Source: a virus
Length of the DNA stretch: 64,000 nucleotides
Virus record (IMG/VR): IMGVR_UViG_3300009151_000033
Location: 87,249-151,248 of that record
Strand: one strand, 5' to 3'
Made by a program: the position numbers and the translations under genes. This document shows, in pieces, positions 29,608 to 38,078 of this stretch (its first letter is position 1; each line of letters starts with the position of its first letter). The notes under the pieces are model-generated. The model was given only the letters and a program-made list of their open reading frames with translations, did no database searches and was not told the DNA's origin.

Positions 29608-30216
29608 TTAGGCCACCAAACTAATGATGTTACCGTAAGACTTTTTAGCAGGAGAAATATTATCCCCATGTTGATTACGTACGGCTTCAATGATTCTTTT
29701 TTCTCGGTCGGGTTGCTGGAGGTCTAGAATCCTTTGAAGTAGTTGGTCAACATTTTCTTCCGGAATGATTAGTTCCGGTGGCTTTTCAACATAGGCAAAA
29801 ATATCAAAGTCCGACATCTTCTGTTGAATAGGACCTCTAATCACGGGCTCTGCGTCGATGGATTTAAAATCTTTAAAATGTAACGGGGCAGGATGCTGGA
29901 CGTAAACAACATCTCGGCCCATCGATATAACATTAAACTGTATCGGTTGGGTCAATCTTTGGCCCCGCAATGAACCATACACGTCCGTATTTTCACCATG
30001 AGCCTCGGCTAATCCTTTTAGATTATAGCCCCTGTGTTCCATGGCCAACAAATGCCGAGGCCGATAGTGCATTGCATCCATCATTCTGTCATATGATAAT
30101 TTCCATCCTGCATTTTGCAGGGCAAATGTATCACTACGGAATGAACCAAAATGTACTTCAATCGGCCGGGAAAGTATGGGGTCTACCGACAATTCAAAGT
30201 AACGGTCGACCGCCAT
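29608..30216 (-). CDS. Hypothetical protein, 202 aa
   Basis: Not recognised. Mixed alpha/beta, with RYFELSVDPI, a Pro-rich centre and a Gln/Glu/Arg-rich helical tail. Its ATG overlaps the stop of the 57-aa helical gene upstream. Soluble; probably early. Confidence 0.7.
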   Translation of the reverse strand: MAVDRYFELSVDPILSRPIEVHFGSFRSDTFALQNAGWKLSYDRMMDAMHYRPRHLLAMEHRGYNLKGLAEAHGENTDVYGSLRGQRLTQPIQFNVISMGRDVVYVQHPAPLHFKDFKSIDAEPVIRGPIQQKMSDFDIFAYVEKPPELIIPEENVDQLLQRILDLQQPDREKRIIEAVRNQHGDNISPAKKSYGNIISLVA

Positions 30217-30389
30217 TACGCGCCGATATCCCGTAGAAGTACTTGATACTCTTCTTCAAGATTAGCAACGACCTTTTTGGCAGCCGCAATCTTAGCCAGG
30301 TGAGCCTTGATCTTGGACTTGGCAGCAGTGGACTTTTCGTCTGCGAGTTCCTTGCGGGCCTCTTCTTCAACTTGCTTGATATCGAACAT
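30216..30389 (-). CDS. Helical hypothetical protein, 57 aa
   Basis: Almost entirely charged heptad-like helix (EEEARKELADEKSTAAKSK, then a second helix), likely coiled coil. The start at 30389 is chosen; the in-frame ATG at 30404 would overlap the preceding gene. Function unknown. Confidence 0.65.
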   Translation of the reverse strand: MFDIKQVEEEARKELADEKSTAAKSKIKAHLAKIAAAKKVVANLEEEYQVLLRDIGA

Positions 30390-30390
30390 A

Positions 30391-30543
30391 TTAGATCCTT
30401 TCAATTCTGATTTTAAATGGGAAAATCTTTTGGATTAGAGACTTCCGATTACGGAGTCTGTCTTTTGCCTCTTCGACCCTGGCCCGGAATTGCTCCCGGG
30501 CCAGTTCCTCTAGTGCAACCTTTTCTACCTCTTTTAGGTCCAT
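30391..30543 (-). CDS. Helical basic hypothetical protein, 50 aa
   Basis: Charged helical segment (EVEKVALEELAREQFRARVEE) followed by a basic tail. Its ATG overlaps the end of the DUF932-like gene and its stop is adjacent to the next start, so it belongs to the same operon. Confidence 0.6.
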   Translation of the reverse strand: MDLKEVEKVALEELAREQFRARVEEAKDRLRNRKSLIQKIFPFKIRIERI

Positions 30544-31490
30544 TAAGATGCCTCTGCCATTTCGACGGCAAGGTCGATAGCCTTGCCCTTAAGGCCCTTA
30601 TTGGCGCCAAACCAGGCGCTGGTCAGGCGAGCATCCACCGAGCGACCAATAATATGGTCAGTCATGTGTGTCACCGCATTGAGGGCGGTCCACCACGTTC
30701 CTGGAGCATATTCGGCACCAGGTTGGGTTTCGAGTAGGGCAAGACCAACCCGAGCATTCTTAGACAGTTCCTTCTTGGTCGACGTACCAGGGAAAATGCG
30801 CTTGAAATAGTCAACCACAGTTTCTTCGGTATATCGCTTCGATCCAAGAAAGGCAGCCATTTCCTTATACGTTTGGAGCTTTTCCTTGGCTACACCAAGT
30901 GTTTCCTTCACTTCATCCGCATTGAACACGCGAGCATGAGAAACCTTGGCCATCTTTGAAGACTTTGTATTCAAAGACAGGGTAAGAGTGTTGTTACAAA
31001 CAACCCGAATAGGGGTGAACCGGATATCAATAGACTGTCCGTATTGGTGTGGATTCGTGAAGAGTAGATAAGATTCTACACGATCTCCGTCGAACAGGTC
31101 AAAGGAATCATGGACCTTCGCAAGTGCCCAAACGACCTTGCCGCCCTTGAGGGAGCCGGCAGTGTGCATTTCCATATCACCGGCGCCAATGAAGTCATTG
31201 AAAAATTCAAAGGCTTCGAGATTCTGACAAGGATTCCAATCGTCGGTAATCACATCAAGAATCTTATTATCACTCGAACGAACAAGGGCAGAATGGCCCG
31301 TTTCGATTCGCTTGCCGGCAATTTCGACTGTAGCCGGATACTTTTCTACAGACCAATCAAGCCCGGCAGCACCGAGCATTTGGACTGGCGTTAGATCATT
31401 AGGAACCTTCGTTCCGAGCCCGTGCCATGGCGTTTCGCCAACATAAACATGTTGGGCTTGGCCGTTGATAATTTCAATTTCATGAGACAT
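30543..31490 (-). CDS. DUF932-family protein, 315 aa
   Basis: Phage/plasmid DUF932 pattern: ETPWHGLGTKVP, then DVITDDWNPCQNLEAFEFF, and FTPIRVVCNNTLTLSL. Widespread in phages and plasmids, function unknown. First gene of an operon read from the promoter at 31557. Confidence 0.82.
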   Translation of the reverse strand: MSHEIEIINGQAQHVYVGETPWHGLGTKVPNDLTPVQMLGAAGLDWSVEKYPATVEIAGKRIETGHSALVRSSDNKILDVITDDWNPCQNLEAFEFFNDFIGAGDMEMHTAGSLKGGKVVWALAKVHDSFDLFDGDRVESYLLFTNPHQYGQSIDIRFTPIRVVCNNTLTLSLNTKSSKMAKVSHARVFNADEVKETLGVAKEKLQTYKEMAAFLGSKRYTEETVVDYFKRIFPGTSTKKELSKNARVGLALLETQPGAEYAPGTWWTALNAVTHMTDHIIGRSVDARLTSAWFGANKGLKGKAIDLAVEMAEAS

Positions 31491-31529
31491 AATCTATTTC
31501 TTTCTTTCGAGGTTTCAACTTACATTATG

Positions 31530-31557
31530 ATAATAACACAGATGGCCGATAAGGCAA
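31530..31557 (-). promoter_or_regulatory. Candidate early promoter
   Basis: Minus strand: TTGCCT (31557-31552), 16-base spacer, TATTAT (31535-31530), upstream of the DUF932-like gene. Confidence 0.6.
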
Positions 31558-31574
31558 CCACCTATTTCACTTTT

Positions 31575-32312
31575 TTATCGATTGCCGATGGCCAAAACCG
31601 AATTGGTCGGGCCGTTAACAGGACGGTTGAGGTTTACTCGGTTGGCAGCCTCGGCGCCCTTATAATAAGATTGGCCATCCGTAACAGTGGTGTTGGAATA
31701 AGCCTTCTTAAGGCGAAGCTGGAGATTAGCATATGCGTCGGACACCAATTGGCTCTTAAGAACCACAAGCGCATTGTTACCCGTGGTTTCGTTTTCCTTA
31801 CGATTGGACCGAATGATATCATACAGGCGCTGGCTGATACGTCGGCCCATGCCGATACCAAAGGAGGAGCTTGCTCCGCGCTTGGATACACCACGCACAT
31901 GGCAGCGATTATATTCCGGTGTGGTTTTATACGCCGCCAGTTCGGTATTAAGGGCGGATGTGATGACATCGAACAAATACCTGACCATCAAACGGTCGGA
32001 TTCTTGTCCAAAAAACGAATAAGAAAGTCCGTTCTTACTGCGAACGGTCCAAACCTTACAGTCACAGAAATCAGCAATAGCAGAGACGGCATAATAGAGG
32101 CCGTCCTTATGCTTGCTTCCTGTATGAATTTGGAGAGTATCGCACTTTTCGTCTCTCAGTTGGACTTCATCCATGGAGAGGTTATACTTTTGGAGCAACT
32201 TACCAACCATAGCGATGGCGGTCATTGCTTCGGCTTCCGTGCAACCATTTGCAACGGTCTTATTCGACATGGCTCGGATTTGTGCCTTGATCGAAGAAAG
32301 GTCGGCAGTCAT
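31575..32312 (-). CDS. DUF2786-like protein, 245 aa
   Basis: N-terminal 45 residues match the DUF2786 helix pair (KTVANGCTEAEAMTAIAMVG, then LLQKYNLSMDEV). The next part resembles the domain that usually follows it (ISAIADFCDCKVW-like strand, SFFGQESD). Function unknown. A long open frame on the opposite strand is a shadow of this gene. Confidence 0.75.
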   Translation of the reverse strand: MTADLSSIKAQIRAMSNKTVANGCTEAEAMTAIAMVGKLLQKYNLSMDEVQLRDEKCDTLQIHTGSKHKDGLYYAVSAIADFCDCKVWTVRSKNGLSYSFFGQESDRLMVRYLFDVITSALNTELAAYKTTPEYNRCHVRGVSKRGASSSFGIGMGRRISQRLYDIIRSNRKENETTGNNALVVLKSQLVSDAYANLQLRLKKAYSNTTVTDGQSYYKGAEAANRVNLNRPVNGPTNSVLAIGNR

Positions 32313-32344
32313 TTCGTGTCTCTCTGTTGCTCTCTACATTTTCC

Positions 32345-32372
32345 ATAATAGCCTATATGGAGGAAGAGGCAA
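32345..32372 (-). promoter_or_regulatory. Candidate early promoter
   Basis: Minus strand: TTGCCT (32372-32367), 16-base spacer, TATTAT (32350-32345). Drives the DUF2786-like gene. Confidence 0.6.
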
Positions 32373-33030
32373 CCATCTTTTTTTGATAATCGAACATTTT
32401 TCTGGCGGTCAATTCCAACCAATCCGACCTGTTTTGGATAAAAATAAAAGGTTCCGGTTCGTCGTTAACAACCATGACAATAACCAATTGTTCGACCTTC
32501 ATTCCTGTGATTTCCTGCCACATCATTGAGTACATTGTGGTTTGGATAAAGTAATCACCGATTTGAGTGATGTCTTTTAGTTTATTGGATGTCTTGAAAT
32601 CAATAATAGATAATTTGCCATCATAATCACCGATGCAATCAACTCTACCGGCAACTTTTAATTTATTTGACCATAGAGCATTTTCCATGGCATATACCGT
32701 CGTTAATCTTTTTTCGAGACCTTTTCTTATGGTTTTGAAGTGTGCTATATTAACTGGCATTTCGCCTTTGAAAATATTATCTTCACCGAGGAGCATACGC
32801 TCAATCATTCGGTGGACCGCAGTACCTTTTCGTCCGGCTTGGTCGCGGATTTTGTTTGCTTCTTCTTGTCCTACCCGTTTAATCCACTTTTGTAGATATT
32901 CTTTTTCAAAAGAACCAAGTACGGTGGTAACCGATGGGTAAACATTGCCTTCTGGCGTGGTATAAAAACGGCCGGAATCAGTCGTTTTTACTTCTAACTC
33001 CGGCGTTTTTATTAATTTCAGTGTATACAT
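32353..33030 (-). CDS. PD-(D/E)XK nuclease, RecB/Cas4-like exonuclease fold, 225 aa
   Basis: Active-site pattern: VYPSVTTVLG, KGTAVHRMIE (motif with His), AGRVDCIGDYDGKLSIIDFKTS (Asp, then DFKT with Asp and Lys), and a QTTMYSMMW helix with Gln and Tyr. This is the RecB-family nuclease layout common in T4-type phages. No CRISPR context, so it is not called Cas4. Probably DNA recombination or degradation. Confidence 0.82.
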   Translation of the reverse strand: MYTLKLIKTPELEVKTTDSGRFYTTPEGNVYPSVTTVLGSFEKEYLQKWIKRVGQEEANKIRDQAGRKGTAVHRMIERMLLGEDNIFKGEMPVNIAHFKTIRKGLEKRLTTVYAMENALWSNKLKVAGRVDCIGDYDGKLSIIDFKTSNKLKDITQIGDYFIQTTMYSMMWQEITGMKVEQLVIVMVVNDEPEPFIFIQNRSDWLELTARKMFDYQKKMVASSSI

Positions 33031-33037
33031 TACATTC

Positions 33038-33814
33038 CTATAATACGATGTTTAGATCCTCACATGCGATAATGAAGTCTTTAACGAGTTTCGACCTTAC
33101 GATATCATTTCGAGTAAAGTTGATTGTAGCAAATTGGTCCAATTTGTCAATGACTTTTACGAATGATTTTAGTCCCATTCTTTCTTGTTCTTTTGTCAAA
33201 TCGGACTGTTTGAAATCACCACAAAAAATAATTTTGCAATTTTCACCGACTCTCGTCATAACGGCATTCAGCTCAGGACCAGAAAGATTCTGGATTTCAT
33301 CCACAATTACAATGCAATTTTTTAAAGTAATACCGCGGACGAATGAAGTTGTAATGAATTCAATTTGCCCTTTTCCTTTTAGGATTGAATATGCATCTCC
33401 GCGATTATAGAGTTCAGTGCAAATAGCTTGATATGGCAATTCATATACTTTAGATTTTTCAGCAACACTACCTGGCAAAAATCCTTGGTCTCGGCTTTGG
33501 ACTGCCGATCTAATAACAACAACTCTTTCGTATTCTTCTTCTTTAGCAACGTCAGACAATGCAAGAAAGAAGCTTAAGAAAGTTTTACCTGTGCCGGCCG
33601 ATCCAAGCAATAAAAGATGCTTGTCGGAAGCATATTGATAAAATACGTCTCTTTGATTTTCGGTAATTGGTACAATAGACTTTAAATGTAACCCTTTTGG
33701 TTCTGGCTTATGTTGGGTTTGAATGTGTTGTCTATTAGGATTTTTTCTGGCAGCCTTTCTTTGTCTTCTAGATAGGAAAGCTTGGTCTTCGTCTGTATAT
33801 GAATCTAAGGCCAT
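33038..33814 (-). CDS. phoH: PhoH-family ATPase, 258 aa
   Basis: Walker A GSAGTGKT at about residues 71-78, RSAVQSRDQGFLPG, FVRGITLKNCIVIVDEIQN (Walker B) and FCGDFKQSD, all diagnostic of PhoH. The N-terminal 50 residues are basic and flexible. The start at 33814 has GGAG upstream. PhoH proteins are RNA helicase-like; their phage role is unresolved. Confidence 0.92.
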   Translation of the reverse strand: MALDSYTDEDQAFLSRRQRKAARKNPNRQHIQTQHKPEPKGLHLKSIVPITENQRDVFYQYASDKHLLLLGSAGTGKTFLSFFLALSDVAKEEEYERVVVIRSAVQSRDQGFLPGSVAEKSKVYELPYQAICTELYNRGDAYSILKGKGQIEFITTSFVRGITLKNCIVIVDEIQNLSGPELNAVMTRVGENCKIIFCGDFKQSDLTKEQERMGLKSFVKVIDKLDQFATINFTRNDIVRSKLVKDFIIACEDLNIVL

Positions 33815-33879
33815 TTGATTTTCTCCGTGTGCCTTGTTTTTACGTGATATAGTCACGGCGCACATAATCAATAGCCAGG

Positions 33880-34170
33880 TTACTTTGTCTGGATTGTACT
33901 CCTGGCTAATCCGTATTTCTCGGTAAGCTTAGCGCCGCCGAGAGTTGAACTTTCTGAGTGTTTACCTTTAATTCGTCCGAGTAGATCATTAAATCCTGAA
34001 TCCACTTTAAGTCCGCCGCCAAGACCAATGCCGCTGTGGAGACCAGGTGCACCGTTTACTTTGCGTTCGATGTGGGGATTATTTTCCAAAAAAGTATCTG
34101 CTTCAGAAATACCCATAAATTGGATATATTCTTCATTTGTTTCATGATTAAAAAATTTATAATAGGGCAT
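33880..34170 (-). CDS. Conserved phage protein with MPYYKF N-terminus, 96 aa
   Basis: N-terminus MPYYKFFNHETNEEYIQFM followed by ENNPHIERK and a Gly-rich SGIGLGGGLKVDSGFNDLL. The layout recalls FmdB-type zinc ribbons, but no cysteine is present. Similar short proteins are, to my knowledge, common in T4-type phages; function unknown. Begins one base after the upstream stop. Confidence 0.7.
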   Translation of the reverse strand: MPYYKFFNHETNEEYIQFMGISEADTFLENNPHIERKVNGAPGLHSGIGLGGGLKVDSGFNDLLGRIKGKHSESSTLGGAKLTEKYGLARSTIQTK

Positions 34171-34171
34171 A

Positions 34172-34765
34172 TTAATCCTTAATCTCATTCCCGGGTGTTC
34201 CTAACGACAACTTTGTGTGCCATTCCCCGCCAATTTTACGTCTATAAAATTTATGTTTTAGTTCTGGATGTGCCTTGACTTCTGGATCATCATCAGGAAC
34301 ATGAGTATCAATTTCATCATCTGGCATCAATTTCTTGACGGCTTCTGGATGAATAGCAGCTTTTTCTAGGTGACCATCAGGCAAATGCCGCTTCAAAAAT
34401 TTAAGGGAAGGACCTGATTGTTCTGCATACGCACGATTGCGTTTTACGTCATCTGACATAATTGTGGCAAGATGTTTTTTGCCTTCGTCTGATCCATCGG
34501 TAGCCACCGCAACTCTTTTACGGCCGCCTTTATCTTTGTATAACGCGGCCGAGACGATCTTGCCTTTATGTTTCTTGAGTTTCCACATGGGAACATTTTT
34601 AACCATGTCATCAGCATCTTTGAATCCTGATCCATGAATGCCGCCAATTGGTTTATATGCATCTTGAAGTAACTTAAAGACTTCATGCTTATGTTTTTCT
34701 TTGTCGGGATGATTTCCGACAAAATTTAGCCAATGTTCAGTGATATAATTACTGTATGAAAGCAT
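34172..34765 (-). CDS. Late protein with capsid-targeting-like N-terminus, 197 aa
   Basis: The N-terminus MLSYSNYITE has the T4 capsid targeting pattern with ITE as possible protease site. The body is Lys/His-rich with GGIHGSGFKDADDMVKNVP, KGKIVSAALYKDKGGRK and RNRAYAEQSGPSLKFL, an alpha/beta arrangement resembling an acetyltransferase, not proven. The start at 34765 has GGAG at normal spacing, masked by a small hairpin downstream of the late box at 34791. Confidence 0.72.
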   Translation of the reverse strand: MLSYSNYITEHWLNFVGNHPDKEKHKHEVFKLLQDAYKPIGGIHGSGFKDADDMVKNVPMWKLKKHKGKIVSAALYKDKGGRKRVAVATDGSDEGKKHLATIMSDDVKRNRAYAEQSGPSLKFLKRHLPDGHLEKAAIHPEAVKKLMPDDEIDTHVPDDDPEVKAHPELKHKFYRRKIGGEWHTKLSLGTPGNEIKD

Positions 34766-34775
34766 CAATAACATC

Positions 34776-34798
34776 TCCTATTCTGGAGAGTATTTATG
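34776..34798 (-). promoter_or_regulatory. Late promoter CATAAATA with masking hairpin
   Basis: CATAAATA on the minus strand (34798-34791), then CTCC-AGAATA-GGAG, where GGAG is the ribosome site of the 197-aa late gene. The expected start lies inside the 5' arm, so only readthrough RNA would be masked. Confidence 0.55.
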
Positions 34799-34801
34799 CT
34801 T

Positions 34802-35371
34802 TCAGTGAGGTTCTTGATTCATCAGCCGCTTGATGGCATCGATCATAGCAGGATAGTTTTCGAACCGGTGGGAACCACCAGGAAGCAAATGAAATTCCGC
34901 ATGATGCTCTTGATTCATACCGAGTTGTTCGATCACATCATCACTAGAAATGATATCGTCGCCCATTTCACACAGAACAATTCTTGGAATCCCGTCATTT
35001 AACTTTAATTTATATTCATTGTACGCTAGTGCGTCACAGAACATCCATTCTTTTCCGTCGATTTCTCGCCCAACATATTTTGTCAAAGATTTGCCTGGGT
35101 CAAGACTTGGATTCAACATGACAGCTTTTTCTCCAAAATAAGTGGAGAAAAATGCAGACCAAAATCCACCTAGACTCGTTCCAACGAAAATTATGCTATT
35201 GTTTTTTTCATAAATTCTGCCTGCTTCCCAGCAAATTTGCCGAAATGCATCATCCGCGCGGGCAGAAATATACGGGGCGACCACTTGTCCGGGGAAAGCG
35301 GCTTCCAGTGCATCCAATTTAGGAGACCGGCCGCCGCCACCAAACCCATTAATATAAAGAATCTTTGTCAT
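34802..35371 (-). CDS. YqiA/UPF0227-like alpha/beta hydrolase, 189 aa
   Basis: ILYINGFGG near the N-terminus, nucleophile elbow VGTSLGGFWS with Ser, VMLNPSLDP, an Asp in CEMGDD and His in GGSHRFEN: a complete Ser-Asp-His triad in the YqiA/YcfP esterase fold. Substrate unknown; esterase or thioesterase. Confidence 0.8.
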   Translation of the reverse strand: MTKILYINGFGGGGRSPKLDALEAAFPGQVVAPYISARADDAFRQICWEAGRIYEKNNSIIFVGTSLGGFWSAFFSTYFGEKAVMLNPSLDPGKSLTKYVGREIDGKEWMFCDALAYNEYKLKLNDGIPRIVLCEMGDDIISSDDVIEQLGMNQEHHAEFHLLPGGSHRFENYPAMIDAIKRLMNQEPH

Positions 35372-35408
35372 AATTATATCCTACATGGTTGCCGTAGGAT
35401 GGCAACCA

Positions 35409-35789
35409 TTAATGTGCCTGTCTCGTAAGAAAATTTCGCCGAATTGTTTTTGGATTAAAAAATCTTCGAACAACATCAATTGCAATTTTTTCATCATATG
35501 GTTTACATGAAAAAATATCGATATAACCTTCTTGTGTATTATCACAAAAATGAGCGATAATATTGGACGTTTCGATTAATTGAATAACGGTCCAACCAGC
35601 AAGATGATCTTCTCCATGGCCAAAATGAATGATCTGTGGATCACCATATGCCACCATGTCGATTTCTTTAACCAAAGTTTCAGCAAAAGACTTCAATGTT
35701 TCCGGGTCAGTAATTGATTGTATGTCGCACTCGGCGCAATCTAGGAGCAAATGATACCCCCAATAATGTGTATCTGCAATATCAGACAT
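35409..35789 (-). CDS. speD: S-adenosylmethionine decarboxylase-like protein, 126 aa
   Basis: Matches the small bacterial AdoMet decarboxylase layout: WGYHLLLDCAECD, a GWTVIQLIETSN segment where the self-cleaving serine lies, and GYIDIFSCKPYD with the conserved Cys. The usual ESH cleavage motif reads ETSN here, so pyruvoyl formation is uncertain. In active form it would make decarboxylated SAM for spermidine synthesis, which could help DNA packing. Overlaps the 89-aa gene. Confidence 0.75.
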   Translation of the reverse strand: MSDIADTHYWGYHLLLDCAECDIQSITDPETLKSFAETLVKEIDMVAYGDPQIIHFGHGEDHLAGWTVIQLIETSNIIAHFCDNTQEGYIDIFSCKPYDEKIAIDVVRRFFNPKTIRRNFLTRQAH

Positions 35790-36051
35790 CTCTTAGGACA
35801 TTCTTAACATTTACCAAAACAGTGTTCAATGCGGCATTTTTGTTACCCAATGCTTTATTTGCTTCGACAACCAATTCGAATTGTTCAGTCAAACGTTTAA
35901 TTTCTGACTTGAGAACTTCAATTTTATCCAAATCTTTTTGCCGCTCTAGACGTTCAGCCTCAATTTTAGCAAATTCTGCTGTTACTTTTTCAAGGATTTC
36001 TTGGAGTGCAATTGGAATTTCCTTGTTCCATTTAATATATTCTTTAGTCAT
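35782..36051 (-). CDS. Coiled-coil hypothetical protein, 89 aa
   Basis: Nearly all charged helix from residue 10 to 75 (EKVTAEFAKIEAERLERQ and onward), a predicted coiled coil. ATG-stop spacing with both neighbours is tight. Function unknown. Confidence 0.68.
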   Translation of the reverse strand: MTKEYIKWNKEIPIALQEILEKVTAEFAKIEAERLERQKDLDKIEVLKSEIKRLTEQFELVVEANKALGNKNAALNTVLVNVKNVLRDV

Positions 36052-36216
36052 TTATTGATCATCCTCGTCGTCTTCTAAAAGAACATCGATATCCATACTT
36101 CTTAGGGCGTTTTTTAGTCGTTTTTCTCGTCTATGCCGGAGAGGTTCTTCCGGGTCAACATCATATTCTCTATACTCAACATAATCCCGAGCATCACGGT
36201 GTCTAGACTTTCCCAT
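36052..36216 (-). CDS. Hypothetical charged protein, 54 aa
   Basis: Basic N-terminal two-thirds (many Arg) and a strongly acidic end (EDDEDDQ). Its stop is adjacent to the next ATG. No function assigned. Confidence 0.6.
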   Translation of the reverse strand: MGKSRHRDARDYVEYREYDVDPEEPLRHRREKRLKNALRSMDIDVLLEDDEDDQ

Positions 36217-36231
36217 AGGTAACGTATATCC

Positions 36232-36816
36232 TTACTTTCTATTTGCTTCGATTTCAGCCTGGCGGGCGTACCACGCGGCTACTTTTGCTTGGTTGGTAGA
36301 ATTTGCTTTAGGAGGCTTAGCGCCGTGTGGAACGGAAATAGTAGCCACCTTTTTATTTTCTGTAGTCTCAATTGGACTTTCAGCTTGAAACGGACGAGGA
36401 GGTAGCAAGTCTGGAAAAGTCTTTCGAACCAGATCCTCTGTAATGTTTTCGTATGGCATCTTTCTATCCTTCATAGCAACAATCAATGCCGCATCATCAG
36501 GATCCAGTACTTCTAACATTTCAATGAAAAGTTGTTCTTTACGTACACGTTGGGCTTTTGTTTCAGGAAGAAAAATATACATCTTCTTGATTTCTCTATA
36601 CAGAGAACCTTGCAAATCTTGGCTCTTTTTTGCTGGGGTGTAAGGTGGTGTTCCAGCAGGAAGGTCTAAAATTTGATCTTCGGCCCAGAAGCCGCGAAGA
36701 ATCTTAAGCATTGTCGTATTTGGCCAATGCCCTGCCAATACATCTTGTCGTTCTTGTTCAGTTGTCTTTTCGTTGACACCCTTTAGAATCTCGGCTACGC
36801 CGGGTAGTTTTGCCAT
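36232..36816 (-). CDS. Conserved T4-type hypothetical protein, 194 aa
   Basis: KLPGVAEILKGVNEKTT at the N-terminus, then GSLYREIKKMYIFLPE and ALIVAMKDRKMPYENIT. I recall a similar family (DUF6433-like) next to replication genes in T4-type phages; function unknown. Located directly upstream of the RNase H gene's operon position. Confidence 0.65.
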   Translation of the reverse strand: MAKLPGVAEILKGVNEKTTEQERQDVLAGHWPNTTMLKILRGFWAEDQILDLPAGTPPYTPAKKSQDLQGSLYREIKKMYIFLPETKAQRVRKEQLFIEMLEVLDPDDAALIVAMKDRKMPYENITEDLVRKTFPDLLPPRPFQAESPIETTENKKVATISVPHGAKPPKANSTNQAKVAAWYARQAEIEANRK

Positions 36817-36826
36817 TTTTTAATCC

Positions 36827-37678
36827 TTAAAAATCACCAATATCAGTTAATAGGTGTTTGAGTTTGAATTGGACGAAATAGTTAAATAACTTTTCGCGAC
36901 CTTTATTTTCTTGTTCATTATATATAGAAACGATGGATTTTTGAATTTCTTCCGGAATGAAATCAAAATCAATCAATTGTTGATTACGTTTATAGTTTCT
37001 TAGCATATATGAATTACAAAATGTTTCTGGTTCTTGATTGAGCCAATATGCCAACTTCTTGGTGGTGACGGATTTTTGTCTAACTCCAACAACAAGACAA
37101 TTATCTTCAGAAAGAAAATTAGGAACACCATCACTGGTATCGCCCTTGAGTATATGCTCTTTCAGGAAGGCAGACGGGGAATTACATTGCAAGAACTTTT
37201 TTCGTGTTGGATCGTATTGTTGGACGAAAGGATATTTTTGTAATTGTTGGAAATCTTTGTCGCCAGAAACAATCAAAATTCGTTCGCCTTGATTTTCTTT
37301 GACTAACGTCGCAATAATGTCGTCGGCTTCAGCGGTGTCGAGTTGAATTACTCTATATGGAAAATACTCTTTCAATTCGTCTCGAATTTTACCTAGACTT
37401 TCGAAGATAAGGGTCCAGTTTAGTTCAGACTCTTCACGATTCTTTTTACGATTAGCCTTATAAAATGGAAATACATCTTTGCGCCAGCTATGACGGCCGT
37501 CACATGCAATTACGAATTCGCCATATTCGTCGGCGAATTTGCGCTTATTTGCTCTGACGCTATTGAGCACCATATGCCTAAGCAAATTTTCGTCGATTTC
37601 AGCATTATGATGGTTGCCAATTTGGGCCATCAAAGTTGAAATCATCACTTGAGATAGATCAAGAATAATCATTGCCAT
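36827..37678 (-). CDS. rnh: T4-type RNase H (FEN family 5'-3' exonuclease), 283 aa
   Basis: FEN/Rnh acidic residues: IILDLSQV at the start, FVIACDGRHSWRKDVFPFYKANR, TAEADDIIATLV and LIVSGDKDFQQLQ, then KGDTSDGVPN. This protein removes RNA primers and adjacent DNA from Okazaki fragments with gp32. Length matches T4 Rnh (305 aa). Confidence 0.88.
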   Translation of the reverse strand: MAMIILDLSQVMISTLMAQIGNHHNAEIDENLLRHMVLNSVRANKRKFADEYGEFVIACDGRHSWRKDVFPFYKANRKKNREESELNWTLIFESLGKIRDELKEYFPYRVIQLDTAEADDIIATLVKENQGERILIVSGDKDFQQLQKYPFVQQYDPTRKKFLQCNSPSAFLKEHILKGDTSDGVPNFLSEDNCLVVGVRQKSVTTKKLAYWLNQEPETFCNSYMLRNYKRNQQLIDFDFIPEEIQKSIVSIYNEQENKGREKLFNYFVQFKLKHLLTDIGDF

Positions 37679-37697
37679 CCATTCTTAAGAAACATAT

Positions 37698-38078
37698 TCA
37701 TTCATCTTCATAATCTAAATTTGATACCGGCAATTTTTCTTCGGGTATGTTATCTAGGTCAATTATATCATCCACAAATTCTTGTATAGGATGATTTATA
37801 CCTTGACTACGCAATAACATAGATTTAATTGCTTCACTGATCATTACCGCATCCCGGACATTTTCGGGGCCTTCTAACATAGAATACCCTGCAATTTGGC
37901 ATTTGGCAAGAACAAATCCCATAATTTCATCGGCGGTTAATTCGGCATAATATGCTCGGGCGGTCTCAGCTTCTTCGACGGCTTTTTCTAAATTTGTAAT
38001 GTGCGACAAATCGCCCCATACATTTGTTTTAGGAAATTGAATTACGTTATCAGAATTACTAACCGCGGTGTTTGACAT
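37698..38078 (-). CDS. Acidic hypothetical protein, 126 aa
   Basis: Predicted helical, acidic C-terminus (DDIIDLDNIPEEK...). Contains ADEIMGFVLAKCQIAGYSM. ATG directly overlaps the stop of the 363-aa gene. Not recognised. Confidence 0.65.
   Translation of the reverse strand: MSNTAVSNSDNVIQFPKTNVWGDLSHITNLEKAVEEAETARAYYAELTADEIMGFVLAKCQIAGYSMLEGPENVRDAVMISEAIKSMLLRSQGINHPIQEFVDDIIDLDNIPEEKLPVSNLDYEDE

Noticed and set aside
31422-32348. 308-residue open frame on the plus strand
   Set aside because: It is the shadow of the DUF2786-like gene on the minus strand; codon pattern, domain match and promoter support the minus strand.
32353-33030. Cas4 or CRISPR-related nuclease
   Set aside because: The RecB-like fold alone is common in T4-type phages; no repeats, cas genes or Cys cluster of Cas4 are present in the window.
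35389-35411. Palindrome GGTTGCC/GGCAACC as a terminator
   Set aside because: The stem is perfect but there is no T-run; it contains the -35-like TTGCC box in both directions and is more likely promoter-associated. Spacing to TATAAT (21 bases) is too long to call a promoter.
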